From Glebionis coronaria (lineage: Eukaryota; Streptophyta; Magnoliopsida; Asterales; Asteraceae): a stretch of 64,000 nt of DNA. Under the pieces are notes generated by a model, which saw only the letters and a list, made by a program, of their open reading frames with translations, had not been told where the DNA came from and did not search any database. A program made the position numbers and the translations under genes. Shown piece after piece: positions 23,206-36,090 of the stretch (the stretch's first letter is position 1; every line of letters begins with the position of its first letter). The stretch is taken from the NCBI GenBank assembly GCA_025667525.1, contig CM046877.1, forward strand, positions 262,605,706-262,669,705, in the 5' to 3' direction.

Positions 23206-24097
23206 TGAATCCATACCCAAAGGTGGTGTCAGTTGCTTCAATCCAGCCTCTGACAATGTTGTTAGCAATTAAAATGAGTATGAATCTAAAGAGGAGCATG
23301 ATATTGTCAATTTGGAATATACTATTCAAGATGATTCTTTATTTGGAGGAGAATTGAATTCAACTGTTTCTAAACATCATCATCCCACCTAAATCATTGC
23401 CTCTCTTTAAACTCCAAGACAGACAAGAGGCCAGAATAAAAGACAAGGTGGATTTATTGCAAATATCCACAAGAAAGATGACAATGAATGGATTCAGGAA
23501 TGTTTATTTGCCTATTTTCTATCACAAATAGAACCCAATAAGATTTTGTATGCTCTCAAAGATGATAGTTGGGTTGAAGCAATGCAAGATGAGCTTCACC
23601 AGTTTGCAATACAAGATTTTTGGGAACTTGTAGACTGTCCCAATCATGTTAGGCTTCTTGGTACACGTTGGGTTCTTAGAAATAAGAAAGATGAAATGGG
23701 AATTGTGATTAGAAACAAAGAAGGGCTAGTTTCTCAGGGTTACGCACAAGAAGAAGGTATTGATTATGAAGAGGTTTTTGCACCTATTGCTAGGATTGAA
23801 GCGATAAAGATTTTCCTTGCCTACGCATCTTGCATGGGTTTCATAATCTATCAAATGGACGTGAAGAGTGCTTTCTTATATGACATCATTCAGGAGGAAG
23901 TTTATGTGATGCAACCACCTGGGTTTAAAGATTCGGAGAATCCAGATAAAGTATACAGAGTAAAAAAGGCAATGTATGACCTTCATCAAGCCCCTAGAGC
24001 ATGGTATGGTACATTATCCACTTACCTTGTGGAAAATGGATTCAAGAGGGAGACCATAGACCAGACATTATTCACCAAGCAAAAAGGAAAAGATTCT

Positions 24098-24102
24098 CTT
24101 CT
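24098..24102. repeat. Target-site duplication of element E, left copy
   Basis: CTTCT, matched at 54013-54017. Joining the two flanks across one copy restores the copia G reading frame through the RT catalytic region. Confidence 0.75.
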
Positions 24103-27100
24103 TGTGACAATCCGTCAATTTATGATTAATATTTTATTCTCAATATTTATTTGAAAACATTATTTTAATGTTACAATATGAACTCACTTATTTTGGGAAG
24201 TAATTTGGATTTACGTCTTGAAGTAGCATCGACTACGTCTAAACCGGTGGATTCAAGTTACGTGCTTACGTTTACATACACCGTCTTTGGTGACAGTCCG
24301 ACATTTCAGAAAATAAATTTATCCGTGAATATTATTTTGGAGTTTCAAATTTGTGTTGGTTCATAAACTCACAAATTTACGAGAAGAGACTAGGACTTAC
24401 AATTTTATTTTAACGTCCTTTACGACTAAACCGGAAACCTTAGGATTACGTATTTACGTTTTCGAACTCTGTTTTTTATGAGACAATTTTTATTGGATTC
24501 GTTTTGTGACGTTGATTCATAATTTATAAAAACGTTTTTCGTAAAACGACCCGAGAGCACGCAAATCGAGGAAACTAGAATCGAGGAATACCCGTAAATT
24601 AGTGGGATGAGACAAAACAAGTTTTGCCCCACCCCACTAACACGGGATGGCCAAAACGTTGACTCAACACCATGAGGTGTCAAGTGTGTAAGCTTACTAG
24701 CTACACTTGTTAGCCTAAGCTTAACAAGTAAGCTATCCAACAAACAAAACCATCTTTCACTAACCATTTCTTCACTTGTATATGCAAAACCACTAAACCA
24801 CCCTTCCTCTCTCTATCATTTCCTCCCACAATCCTCAAAAACAACCCTCATTTGATCTATTTTAACCATAAATTCATGTGTTATTCATACACATGATGAT
24901 GCTCCTTTGAAGTCTTGAAGATTGGAGGTGATTTTAACATCCAAGGAGGAGATTTATTGGTGTCTTAGGGCTGATTTCTCAAAGAGTCTACAAATACTTA
25001 ATGATCCTAGAAGTGGTGTTGATATCTCATAAGATTGGTTACCCAAAACCAAGTCTTGTTCATCATCAATCCCATCTTTTCATCATCATGGTGGTATAAA
25101 GATTGTTCTCCTCATCCTCTTGTTATTTTGATTATGTAATCATGTATTTTCTTTCCTATTGTATATGTATATGATGATTATATGATGATAAAAATATTGT
25201 GTGGGGATTTGGTGTTGATAAACATGCTTAAAAAGGTGAAAAACTATAAGAAACAAGGCTAAAATCTTGCTTAAAAATGATGGCTGTATAAAACAGTAAA
25301 GAAACATGTCATGAACTGATAAAATGATGAAGTAGAATTAATATACAGTAAGCTATGGGTCTTGTACACATGTGAGAGTTGGTCATGCAATGGAATCATT
25401 GTAATGAGTGAGATATGATCAAAACAAGTTTAAGGTACAAATCTGAGTTCACTGTTTTGAACGATTTTTAGAAAATATTTAGAAGATGATTCAACAGTAG
25501 CTATAAGAGAGTTACATGGAGCACATATCATGTAGTTTATGTGATAAAAATTTGAGCTTCTATCTCCATATAGAACTCTAGATATGCAGTTTTGGTGAAC
25601 TTGAAAATAAAAATCAGATTTTGAGAATTAATGTTTATTACTATTATATAAGCACTCAAAATTATATTGTATAAAATGTAAAGTTAAAACCCACTAACTC
25701 ATGAATTTTATTTATATAAATATGTACAATGATAAATAAGTGGACATTTTATAAAAATGGTAACTTGTTATGTTTTATAAGTTATAAAACTATAAACATG
25801 ATTTTTACGACTTTTTCGGCTATTACCGTAAAATTAACGTTTTTGTTAAATAAAACTTAGATGGTTGGACCCGTCTAATGAAAACTTTATAAAACTTATA
25901 TACTGATATATAGACATGTATAACAAGTAAAAACCGATAAAAACCCGAACTATATAACATACGGACATTAACGGGATAAGTTAACGTTATTGGACTAATA
26001 ATACAACAAAATGGACTAAAACACTTATAAACTTATTTATTGGGCTTATCCCATTTAGGCCCAACATATGAAGTATAAATACTGATAATAAAAGTATAAT
26101 TGGACTAATGAATAGTATTGGGCTTGTAATAGGCCCATTGGGCTTCAAAATATAAACAAGATTGAACTAGTATAACTAGTCTTGAAAAATTCCCAACACA
26201 TAACACTAAAATAAGTAAATGAGAATATATAAACCCACTTGATCATCATATATATATATAATCATCATATGTATACATAATTGTTATTTTTATAAAGTCA
26301 TTGGACATGAGTCTAAGACGAGTATTATTTGTCTAGGTTTCCGTGATTGAAGCACGTACCGTACATCCAAATCGCCGATAATCGCCTTCCCACATCAACG
26401 TGAGTTCATAGCCTCGCACTCTTTTAAATGTTTCTATGAAATGTTTTATAAACCCGCGAGGGAGATAACATGTTAGTTTTTATAAAATAGGACACCATTT
26501 GTCCCGATTGTTTGTTTATTGATTTTGGACCCGAATGAATGAATGACCCGATTGTATGACCCGATAAATGATTAAAGGACCTGATAGATGAAATTAAATG
26601 GATTATTAAAGTTAGGTTATGTCACTAAAAGTCCCATTAGCATGAATTGTGAACTACCGGGATTTGGTAGACGCTTGTGCATATAATAGTACTATTTGGG
26701 GACGATCACCCCAGTTCGCGCCTTGACGGTTGATCCCCGTCGTGCCACATTGATTGGTAAGCGAATTTATGTATGAGAAGATTTCCATAGCGTGACCTTT
26801 GTGACGACACGCTACTTTAGATGGGAAAAATTGGTATCGGGTTAGCTACCCGTTGTTGGTTTAGTAAGGTAACAATGTCATGCGGCTTATAATAATCCAA
26901 ACTAACGAAATACTACTAGACGCTCAGAATTACGACGTATTGCCTGACTAGCAATACAGGGTCATACTATTGATATTATTCTTGTGTTTTGGTTTTCATA
27001 ACCATATTCATATAAAGGTTTTTATTTCTCATACAACGTTATAAGACTATTGTATGATGTTTTTGCGACATTGGCTCGTATAATGATTTTTAAGGCAAAT

Positions 27101-27550
27101 GCCTATATTATGATTTTCGATGAGAATTTGTATAAAACGACTTTGGCTATTTTATGGCCTATTAAAATGATTTGTACAAAATGATTTTCAGTAATAATTT
27201 TATACTGATATTATATTGATGGAATTTATTAAACTCTATGAATTCACTCAGCGTTATCGCTGACCTTTTCTTTTAACATGTTTTATCTTAGGTACTTGAA
27301 GGTAATTCTCGGGAAGACAACAAGAATTCATGGCCCGCACTTAAATTATAATTTCCATTCAAATGTTTGTTAAAACCTGTATTAAATACAATGACTTGGG
27401 ACCTATGTAACTTTGATATTTATGAATGGAAATGCTTTATAAATAAACGACGCGATTTTTATGCGTTGTCTATGATGTGAGTAATGTGCTATCCCGTAAC
27501 ACCAACTAGTCTTCCGCTGTATTGAGTTGTATAAATTTGGGGGTGTTACA
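24103..27550 (+). mobile_element. 5' LTR of element E
   Basis: Begins TGTGACAATCCG and ends GGGGGTGTTACA. Contains CCTCGC (26412-26417) / GCGAGG (26456-26461), TGGGG/CCCCA (26697-26713), TCAGCG-TTAT-CGCTGA (27248-27263), and an acceptor-like TTATCTTAG ending at 27291. A donor-like GAGGTGATT is at 24926. It also preserves the uninterrupted version of the site where H inserted in the other LTR (about 25490). Confidence 0.9.
27248..27263 (+). promoter_or_regulatory. Conserved stem-loop in the LTR of element E
   Basis: TCAGCG-TTAT-CGCTGA, a perfect 6-bp stem. The second E LTR has TCGGCG in the left arm (53650-53665), still paired through a wobble. A branch-point-like CTGAC, pyrimidine tract and AG follow directly. 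Confidence 0.65.
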
Positions 27551-27553
27551 GTT

Positions 27554-27565
27554 TGGTATCAGAGC
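27554..27565 (+). other. Primer-binding site of element E
   Basis: TGGTATCAGAGC, matching the complement of plant initiator tRNA-Met, three bases after the LTR. Confidence 0.88.
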
Positions 27566-30299
27566 TCTCGTTATAGAGAACGAAAGATTTTTAAAACCAA
27601 TGTTTTGAATAAAACATTTCAAAATCTTTTAACTATAAACATTTTTCTAAAAATGTCTAAAAATCTTTTGACTATAACGGTGCCGAAGAATTCCTGAGTT
27701 ACCGACAAGGCCAGACTGAGAAGTGTTATTTTAATATATATAACTTGGATTATATATATATATGATGAAATTTTATTACATGACTGTTTGATGATTATTT
27801 TGATTTTTATACGAGGTATTTATACGACGTAGATTGTCACAAGTAACCCTAAATCCTCTAGTAAATTAATCGAAGCTATTCTCATAGGAATTCTAGCTAT
27901 CCTAGATCTAAACCAAGTTGTGGATGTTTATGATCCCAACAAATGGTTGATATTCGTAGAAATGTAGATATTAGTTGATTGTGATATTGATAGAAGAATT
28001 GGCGAAATTAAAACTGATATCGATGTCATGACGATCTTTCCTAATAGAGTGGAGTTTGACAAAACGTTACCACCTGGAAAGGTGTCATCTGATTCGTTGT
28101 CATCCAATTCTTAAATTTGAAATCGAAAGGGTGAATTTCGCACTTGATGCTGTCATTGGAACCATTACCCAAAAGCCTCATGCCACTAATACCTTTCCGA
28201 GAAGTCTAATTGAATGTATGAGTCATTTCATACTAGAGACTCATTTGATAATTAGTGTTGTAAGAGTTATAGGATTGGAAATTAAGTGATATTCATATTG
28301 AGCTTTTATTGCCCTTTTAAGGCCTAAGGATAAAGATTGAAAGTATTGAAGAATGAGGTAGGATATCGAATTGAGTATAAAAGTGGTTGAAACTTGAATA
28401 AAGTAAAATTTAACCCGTATGGAATATGAGATTGTTAGGAGGAAGTCGTTAAGTTCTTTGATTGAATTATAAGGTTTTAATTGATTGTTTATTCGTGTTA
28501 AGTATTGTTCTAGGCCATTGTCCACTAATAAGGAGGCCCAGTGTCCAAGAAATAAATTGAAGAAATCTTCTTCTGAATTGAGACCGATGGATCTTCTAGG
28601 ACATGTGGAACACCTAATGACTCTTGTAGATTAGTATTCATTGTGGTATCTTTCAAAAATCCCTAACTTAACTGAGATATCAGTTGGTAGGATGAGTTCT
28701 GAGAATTGTATGACATAGTGACACGTAATGTGTTACGGTACAATTTTGACTTGTTTGTGATTAATGAAAAGACTACCTTTGATTGCTAAAAACTACATGT
28801 ATCGATGTTATCTATTTTTATTGCTTCATCCTAATGTTCGCATTAGTGCTGCAACCATTGAACAAATACTCATCTCGAATTGAGTTACGTTGTGGATTAT
28901 TCTTTTGAGTGCCATCGAGGTCATGAACCTCATGATAATTTGGCTAAGCTCATTTCCTATTATATTGTAGTTAGTTCTTGGTGAACAACTCTTCATCACT
29001 CTTTTGCAGATCACTCATTGTTTTTATAAGACAAAATCGTATCCCTTGAGAAAAATTGAATTTTCATCACTATAAGGATTATTCATAGTGAGATTTATAA
29101 GTGATTGTTATTGAAATGAAGTTGTTTATAAAACACTTTGGAAAACCTAATTGTTTTCATAACAAAGAAAATCATTGTAAATTTATTTTTGATTCTTATA
29201 TAAGAATTAAGCATGAAAATGTTTTTATTATAAACATGATGATAAAAGTTTTGACGAACTGAGTATTGCATCGTTAATCTTGAAATTGTATATAGTTGCG
29301 CGCCTACATACAATTTGGAATGGACCATGCAAGGCTTATTAGTAGTCACCATAAAACTAATGAATAAACACTACATTTTCTTTGAAGATTGTGAAAGAAT
29401 AAATTTTATGAGATCTGCAAGAAGTGAAAAATAAGGACATAGTGTTAGGGACACCTACATATGTGCCTGTAGCATCTATTCTTCTGAGTCAAATTTACTC
29501 ATTTGTGGGAATTGTCTTATTTGCCAATTGACAATTCTTTATTGTCCAGTTCTCCCGTAGTGAGATTCTTAGGAAAAATATTTGATTACCGCGTGTTGAT
29601 ACCCGACTGGATGTATTGACGTTTTTATCATTTCTTATGATTTGATTTCATTTGAATGACCTGGGTAACGATCTGACGAGCTTTCGAATGCGTACTCAAA
29701 TTATGAAAACATGGGATATACTCTTATTTGTTAAATGTTTTCGTTTGTATCTGATTTGAAATTCTCTCGCATGGATTATGTGTTGACCTTACTCTTTTAG
29801 TGGTAGTTGTCTCTCCACATATCCTTGAATTTGTGAAGGATTATGAGTTATTATTAGTCTTTTGAGAATTTCACATCTTATCGACGGTAATGAAACTGGA
29901 AAGTTGATAGTACCAATAGAATGGATTGATTAATTATGACATGACGACATTGTCTTAATTAATGGGAACTCGAGTAGAATTCCCTTAAAAGATAAGATGT
30001 TGATTATCAAAAGTGATCTAAATAATTCTTGATGGATGACCATATCCCGCATTTTGACTCGGAATTATACCGTAAATGGTTGTGAATTAGTCATAGATAT
30101 TATAATCTAGAAAGAAGCTAATATGAATTTATTGAAAAGATAATTCTATTATTTGAAACTTTAATAAGTATTTGTTGATGAATTACCTAGACTTTCGCCA
30201 TTAAGGAAAGTAGAATTTGGTATTTGATTATATTCTCGGTGTTGCACCTGTGGCGTGTGCACTGTACGTCAGTACCATCTAAATTAAAGGAATTACCGT
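27566..30299 (+). pseudogene. Decayed gag-protease part of element E
   Basis: Lies between the primer site and the RT remnant, where gag and protease belong. Only short open frames remain (for example 28056-28289) and I could not identify a zinc knuckle or protease motif with confidence. The call rests on position. Confidence 0.45.
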
Positions 30300-30720
30300 A
30301 CAACTAAGAGTGTTGTCGGAGAAAGATTTTATTATACCAAGCCTGTCATCCCGAAGAGCTATGGTGTTATCATTCCTTATATTTATAGGTTACTGTGAAC
30401 TGAGTAAATTGACAATCGAAAACGATATCCATAACTCGAAATGGAAGATTTGTTCGATCATTTACAAGGTTTTTGATCCTCAGCATGGTTATCATCAACT
30501 TCGCATCTGCGAAAAGGATTATCTATTCCAATCACTAGATCCGGTACTTGTAATGAACGTTATGAGTTTCACGTGATGTCGTTTGGATTGACAATGCACA
30601 TGTAGTATTCATAAATTTGGTGAATCACGTGTGTAGGCTGTAATTTGATAAATTCATGCTCGTGATCATTAAGGACCATTTGTTTGTTTATAAGAATAAG
30701 AAAGAGTTAGTAATTATTTA
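30300..30720 (+). pseudogene. pol: Gypsy reverse transcriptase remnant (element E)
   Basis: Recognisable gypsy RT blocks with stops and frameshifts: EKDFIIPS, then YCELSKLTIEND corresponding to the YRELNKLT block, GYHQLRICEKD, and further on VMSFGLT. The catalytic position, normally a D-D pair in FIDDIL, reads IIKDHL near 30665, so one aspartate is lost. This identifies the interior as Ty3/gypsy and shows it is inactive. Confidence 0.85.
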
Positions 30721-31690
30721 TAGATTGCCCTAAATTGGCCGAACAATTAAAAACATGTAACTTGAATGTTTAACATAAGACTTAAGAATTAATCCTTTAC
30801 ATTATTTGACCGTGTGATTAAAAGATAATGGAATCTATATTGACTCTTCAAAAATTAAGAGCCCTTTTAAGACTTTGAGTATTACTAAAAAGAAAAGTGC
30901 AAATATGTTTTGACAAATGTTTTAACAAAGGATTTTTAAGGGATTATTCCCTTATACACAAATCATTTAACTAAACTCCTGTTTAGGGGTAAATGTTTGT
31001 GTATACCTCAAGATAACTTAAGAAGGATTGAGGAAAACCATTTAAACCATAACTTGAAATTTGAAACAACAATTTTTGCTTTTCAACTAAGAAAATTTTG
31101 ACCAAAATATAAACAAAGGTTTCTCGAACAATTACGAATCTTACTAATTATTTTCGATAAATCAACAAAAATTATGTTAATTAAATTAAAAATTATTTTG
31201 AGCATTTTATATAATTGGTCGAACTAAGCAATTTAAAATTTTTACGTTTACGTTTCATAAAAAATTTAATAATTATTATTTAATTAGTTGTAATAATTAT
31301 CGATGCTTTAGACGTCGGATTGGGAAAAACTGATAAAAATAATAGCTGAAATGAAACTAAAGCTTAGAAAATATGAAGAAAAGTAATGTAATTACTGACA
31401 CATTATGTCGAAAATAGGATGTATTTCTTAATAATGAAGGTGCAAAATAAATTGCCGAGCAATATAAAAATAAACGATGTTTGTAAGAAGGATAATATAA
31501 ATAATAAAAAGGAGTTCGCGGCTAATATGAACCATTAGAATTGAGGAGCCGATAGCGTTAAATGTTTTAAAGACCACATGTGATTGTCTAAATATGGAGG
31601 ATTGTGAGATATAGTTATGTTGGAATTTGTAAGTATAAGTATTATATGTATGTCATTTTATGACTAAAAGTATCCTTGTCTGAAGAAGTT
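30721..31690 (+). pseudogene. Degenerate RNase H and linker interval of element E
   Basis: AT-rich sequence between RT and integrase remnants with no open frame. A stretch at 30950-31000 (GTTTAGGGGTAAATG) duplicates words seen at the polypurine tract near 32830, hinting at internal rearrangement. No domain is recognisable. Confidence 0.4.
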
Positions 31691-32660
31691 GTACTAATGG
31701 CAAATTATGAAGGCAGACATCGCCTCATGCATTAGTAAACGTTTAGCTATTGCAAAGGTCATCATCTGAATTTGATTCGATTTGGGTCATCGTCGACAGA
31801 CTGACCAAATCTGCTAATATCATTCCCGTTAATGATAAATGCAAAAGAGTTATGTAAACATAGTGTGCCTGTATCGAACATCTTTATCAAGATCCTCGCT
31901 TCGCATCGAATTTCTAGAGATTTGCTCAGAAATCATTGTGAACGAACCTTGATGAGAGTACTATGTACCAACCCAATCGAAGGGACGAGGTAAAGTAACG
32001 ATACAAAGTAATATAAGTGCTGTTTTATGTTTGAATGAATGACCTTTGGCAATAAACAGTATAATCGCTTTCCTCTAGAAAGATTATCATTGATAATTAT
32101 CGTGTTAGTATCGAGATCGAATCTTGTTAGGATCTATATTAGAGCATCTGTAAGCAGGAGTTGAGATAAAGACACCCGACATACACCCATTGTGAGTTGG
32201 ACATGTCTTTTAGGTTTAAGGTTTTCTATGATGGTGAACCTAACCTTACAAAATACCCGACCCGCGAGATCTGAAATGATTGTTGAAATTAGGATCTGAA
32301 TACTGACTGCCGGTAGTGGGCAAGAGGTTATGTGAATATGAAATGTAGATCTTGAAGTGCCAAATGGGTAGCGAAGTTATGCCAAAAATTTTAACCTTAG
32401 AAAAATGAATTCATGATATGACAAATCATGGGATATAAGTCCCCGTTGTATGGGACCATTGAGATGATATAAAAGATTGGTTTGAAAGGCATATAAGTTG
32501 GATCTACCCTAGGACTTCAAAGACTGCGTGAATTATGTTTCGTATATCGAACTTGATGGAATATCTATCAAGTGAGAATCTGATTATTCTTAGTAGAGCT
32601 TAGATCGGCGAAAAGTTGCATTCATCAAAAACCAGTGAACATCATGGATAGAGAAAGTAA
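31691..32660 (+). pseudogene. pol: Gypsy integrase and C-terminal tail remnant (element E)
   Basis: At about 31776 the sequence reads FDSIWVIVDRLTKSAN, the integrase core block of Tekay/Del-like elements. Decayed RDPRF and STNPIEGTR blocks follow (usually SDRDSRF and STAYHPQTDGQSE). Near 32625-32650 an NIMDRE-like segment marks the polyprotein tail. There is no intact frame. Integrase would have inserted the cDNA, and the tail often carries a chromodomain; I cannot see one here. Confidence 0.78.
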
Positions 32661-32799
32661 GTCAACATTAAGCCTGATCTTATTCCCATAGTTATGTTTG
32701 ATGAAACTCGCGTATTATAATGAATTGCACTTGTGAGAAAGGACCGAATGTGGAGGAAATACCCACATGGATTTAACTCTATAAGAAGCGAGTAGTAAG

Positions 32800-32844
32800 G
32801 TAAGATGATCTTTGAGGACAAAGATCCTGTTTAGGGGTAAATGC
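32800..32844 (+). promoter_or_regulatory. End of polyprotein and polypurine-like tract before 3' LTR of element E
   Basis: TTTGAGGACAAAGATCC resembles the FEDK-type end of gypsy pol, followed by TTTAGGGGTAAATGC directly before TGTGACAATCC. Confidence 0.6.
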
Positions 32845-34236
32845 TGTGACAATCCGTCAATTTATGATTGATATTTTATTCTCAATATTTATTTGAAAAC
32901 ATTATTTTAATGTTACAATATGAACTCACTTATTTTTGGGAAGTAATTTGGATTTACGTCTTGAAGTAGCATCGACTACGTCTAAACCGGAGGATTCAAG
33001 TTACGTGCTTACGTTTACATACACCGTCTTTGGTGACAGTCCGACATTTCAGAAAATAAATTTATCCGTGAATATTATTTTGGAGTTTCAAATTTGTGTT
33101 GGTTCATAAACTCACAAATTTAAGAGAAGAGACTAGGACTTACAATTTTATTTTAACGTCCTTTACGACTAAACCGGAAACCTTAGGATTACGTATTTAC
33201 GTTTTCGAACTCCGTTTTTGATGAGACAATTTTTATTGGATTCGTTTTGTGACGTTGATTCATAATTTATAAAAACGTTTTTCGTAAAACGACCCGAGGG
33301 CACGCAAATCGAGGAAACTAGAATCGAGGAATACCCGTAAATTAGTGGGATGAGACAAAACAAGTTTTGCCCCACCCCACTAACATGGGATGGCCAAAAC
33401 GTTGACTCAACACCATGAGGTGTCAAGTGTGTAAGCTTACTAGCTACACTTGTTAGCCTAAGCTTAACAAGTAAGCTACCCAACAAACAAAACCATCTTT
33501 CACTAACCATTTCTTCACTTGTACATGCAAAACCACTAAACCACCCTTCCTCTCTCTATCATTTCGTCCCACAATCCTCAAAAACAACCCTCATTTGATC
33601 TATTTTAACCATAAATTCATGTGTTATTCATACACATGATGATGCTCCTTTGAAGTCTTGAAGATTGGAGGTGATTTTAACATCCAAGGAGGAGATTTAT
33701 TGGTGTCTTAGGGCTGATTTCTCAAAGAGTCTACAAATACTTAATGATCCTAGAAGTGGTGTTGATATCTCATAAGATTGGTTACCCAAAACCAAGTCTT
33801 GTTCATCATCAATCCCATCTTTTCATCATCATGGTGGTATAAAGATTGTTCTCCTCATCCTCTTGTTATTTTGATTATGTAATCATGTATTTTCTTTCCT
33901 ATTGTATATGTATATGATGATTATATGATGATAAAAATATTGTGTGGGGATTTGGTGTTGATAAACATGCTTAAAAAGGTGAAAAATTATAAGAAACAAG
34001 GCTAAAATCTTGCTTAAAAATGATGGTTGTATAAAACAGTAAAGAAACATGTCATGAACTGATAAAATGATGAAGTAGAATTAATATACAGTAAGCTATG
34101 GGTCTTGTACACATGTGAGAGTTGGCCATGCAATGGAGTCATTGTAATGAGTGAGATATGATCAAAACAAGTTTAAGGTACAAATCTGAGTTCACTGTTT
34201 TGGACGATTTTTAGAAAATACTTAGAAGATGGTTCA
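32845..34236 (+). mobile_element. 3' LTR of element E, left part
   Basis: Matches 24103-25495 with about 1-2% mismatch by eye. It ends at the GTTCA duplication (34232-34236) generated by insertion of element H. Confidence 0.9.
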
Positions 34237-34366
34237 TGTAGAATCTTGATAACCTATGAATCTATGAAGTGGGTTGATGTTTTCTAGAGAGAGAAACTAG
34301 AGAGAGAAAGTGAGAGAAAACTATGTGTAATTTTATTAAATGGAAACTAGAAAGTGACAACAACCA

Positions 34367-34398
34367 ACCCCTTTCCAAGGAGGAAAGGGGTATTTATA
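34367..34398 (-). promoter_or_regulatory. TATA box plus palindrome in the LTR of element H
   Basis: In sense, TATAAATA is followed at once by ACCCCTTTCC-TCCTT-GGAAAGGGGT, a 10-bp perfect stem, and then TGGTTGTT. The same arrangement at 20957-20990 in element A uses a different stem sequence but the same following TGGTTRTT. Confidence 0.75.
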
Positions 34399-34422
34399 CT
34401 TCCAAGCAACATTGGGCTTGGG

Positions 34423-34449
34423 CCGGTCCATGACAAGCCCATGGACCGG
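34423..34449 (-). promoter_or_regulatory. CG-containing palindrome upstream of the TATA box, element H
   Basis: CCGGTCCATG (34423-34432) and CATGGACCGG (34440-34449) form a perfect 10-bp inverted repeat with a 7-base spacer, about 25 bp upstream of the TATA box in sense. A second copy is in the other LTR near 51754-51780. Confidence 0.7.
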
Positions 34450-34557
34450 TTCTTACTTAACTTAATAAGCATACTCTAACTACGAGCTATTACAATATAA
34501 ATAATATTGTGGAGTGACCGATACTTCTAATATACGTAAAAACGTATTTCTAACAAT

Positions 34558-34570
34558 CTCCCCCTAAGGG
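34558..34570 (-). promoter_or_regulatory. Polypurine tract of element H
   Basis: In sense, CCCTTAGGGGGAGAT lies directly before the 3' LTR, the expected place for plus-strand priming. Confidence 0.85.
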
Positions 34571-34692
34571 AGGTCACTCCACGTTACAAAGTCCTAAACC
34601 TAGCATACTATACTAAGTCTTCGTTCTTGTACTTTCTTGAATTTTTGCTGAACTTTGATGCAGAAAGACATAAGCATGTGGGAACGACTTCT

Positions 34693-34800
34693 ACAGGTAC
34701 ACCACAACACCACCGTCTTCACTGGTACACAGCAACGCCACCGTCTTCAACAGGTACACAGCAACGCCACCGTCTTTAACAGGTACACAACAACGACACG
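34693..34800 (-). repeat. 28-29-bp minisatellite, about 3.7 copies
   Basis: On the plus strand the units start at 34693, 34721, 34750 and 34779 with ACAGGTACAC or ACTGGTACAC, followed by AGCAACGCCACCGTCTT. Element A has a single related stretch (GGTGGCGTCACGGTGTACT at about 10927), so the expansion is specific to H. Confidence 0.75.
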
Positions 34801-35041
34801 AATAAAATGGATTTGAACATTTTATTCTAATTCGGTAGCATTTTACCTCCGGTCGGTGAAGACCGTTGGACGATATTAGATATCGTACCCGTGACGGATA
34901 GTTTTAATTAAGTAACTTCCTGACAGGATTTCGCGGGTAAACCCGTTCTCTTTATTCGACCGTCCAAAGCTGACTGCGAACATAAAGAGTGAATCACTTG
35001 GATAAATTATCCTTGTGATTTGAAGCCGTCAATTCATGGAA

Positions 35042-35437
35042 CCTGGAACAAGTGAATTTCAATTAAGATTTTCACCATCGTTGCTTTCCAGTTGTCACGA
35101 GCTCAATTCATAAAGAATCTTGCACGTCACCTACCAAGTGTTGTTTGATGTTAACACTAGAAGGATTTCCACTCGTCACTGTGATCAATAAAGAGTCACT
35201 CTGAGTGTTCTGGCAAGATCATATGATAATGCGTAGAGGCCTGGAACGAGTTTAAGTTCAATTAAGAATTAAACCACTGTTTCTTTCCAGTTTTTCACAA
35301 GATTGGTTCTAAAAGAACCGCACGTGTAACCTACCATGAGCTTGTTTGATGTTGGCTCAAGCAGGATTTCCATCTTCATTGTAATACTTGCGTATTACTC
35401 GGATGTTCTGGCAATATTTCAGGAATACTGCGTAGGA
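35042..35437 (-). repeat. Two tandem copies of the ~198-bp 3' repeat, element H
   Basis: Copies at 35042-35239 and 35240-35437, each starting CCTGGAAC on the plus strand and ending GCGTAG. They match the duplicated unit in element A (10259-10659). Confidence 0.75.
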
Positions 35438-36090
35438 CTCATGAAAATCTCTTACTTTTCACAGTGTGTGAGAAAGCAAGGAATAAATGAAAAGTGTCCT
35501 AACGAGACTTTTGATGATCTCTTGGCTCTAGACTCGATAGTGCGTTTTGATTTAGTGAGCGATGGCTGGAGAGGAGTGCCACCTTTTCAATACCAGTCTA
35601 TTCGGAGTGAATAAACCAATAGATAACGTGTTGATCTCCGTGTGATTAAAACAAATACCTTTTGAGAGATATTTGAGTTAGCTGGGAAGGGTTGTGCACT
35701 GCATCACTGGGTCCATGATGTCTTTCTTCAATACCGAGAATCATTAGCAAAAATGACCTCAATAGCATATGTATTGACCCGGTTTCTGCCTAAAGTTGTA
35801 AGGAGGGCTTCTTTCTTTACACCCTTTATCTTTACAATTCTTTTTCATTCTTCAACCCCTTCAATACTTACCAATACGTCATCACTAGCACCTTGTTGTG
35901 ATTGTTCCAGTCCTAGCTTAAGTACTTGGTCGGCATTCAGCTACGTTCACATTCTTTCTCCATCTTTCCTAGGACTTCTAATTCTATCTAGGGAATTGTC
36001 CTTGGGAAGATTCCATCGGCTCTGATGAATCATTGGACTAAACCTATTCCTACCACCCTTTTGTCACCACATTCGTCGTGAATTAAGCGT

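Larger units (their letters stand above)
23029..24102 (+). pseudogene. pol: Copia fragment G, part 1: pol linker and N-terminal half of RT
   Basis: From 23546 the frame reads a copia [51 protein letters not shown] (usually AFLNG) and [11 protein letters not shown], ending at KDSLLV where element E inserted just before the YVDD motif. The upstream part (23069-23270) is the serine-rich linker between integrase and RT, with stops near 23270 and 23390. The remainder of RT and RNase H resumes at 54013. Upstream coding sequence is outside the window, beyond the nested elements. It differs enough from A and H in RT to be a separate copia family. Confidence 0.88.
34237..34555 (-). mobile_element. 3' LTR of element H
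   Basis: Sense sequence begins TGTTAGAAATACG and ends GATTCTACA. Contains, in sense order, the palindrome CCGGTCCATG/CATGGACCGG (34449-34423), TATAAATA (34398-34391) and the palindrome ACCCCTTTCC/GGAAAGGGGT (34391-34367), then CT-rich repeats. Confidence 0.96.
34571..36090 (-). other. Conserved non-coding block 2 of element H (3' untranslated region)
   Basis: Minus strand is collinear with 9690-10960 of element A and holds no long sense ORF. It contains a 28-29-bp minisatellite (34693-34800) near the LTR and a tandem ~198-bp duplication (35042-35437). The plus-strand open frames here (35336-35614 and 35753-36025) are antisense to the element and I do not regard them as genes. Confidence 0.75.

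Noticed and set aside
24426..24767. 113-codon minus-strand open frame, repeated at 33169-33510
   Set aside because: It is repeated because it lies in both LTRs of element E; antisense, no recognisable domain, and conservation is explained by LTR identity.
35336..36025. Plus-strand open frames of 90-92 codons
   Set aside because: Antisense to the non-coding 3' region of element H and not open in the homologous region of element A.
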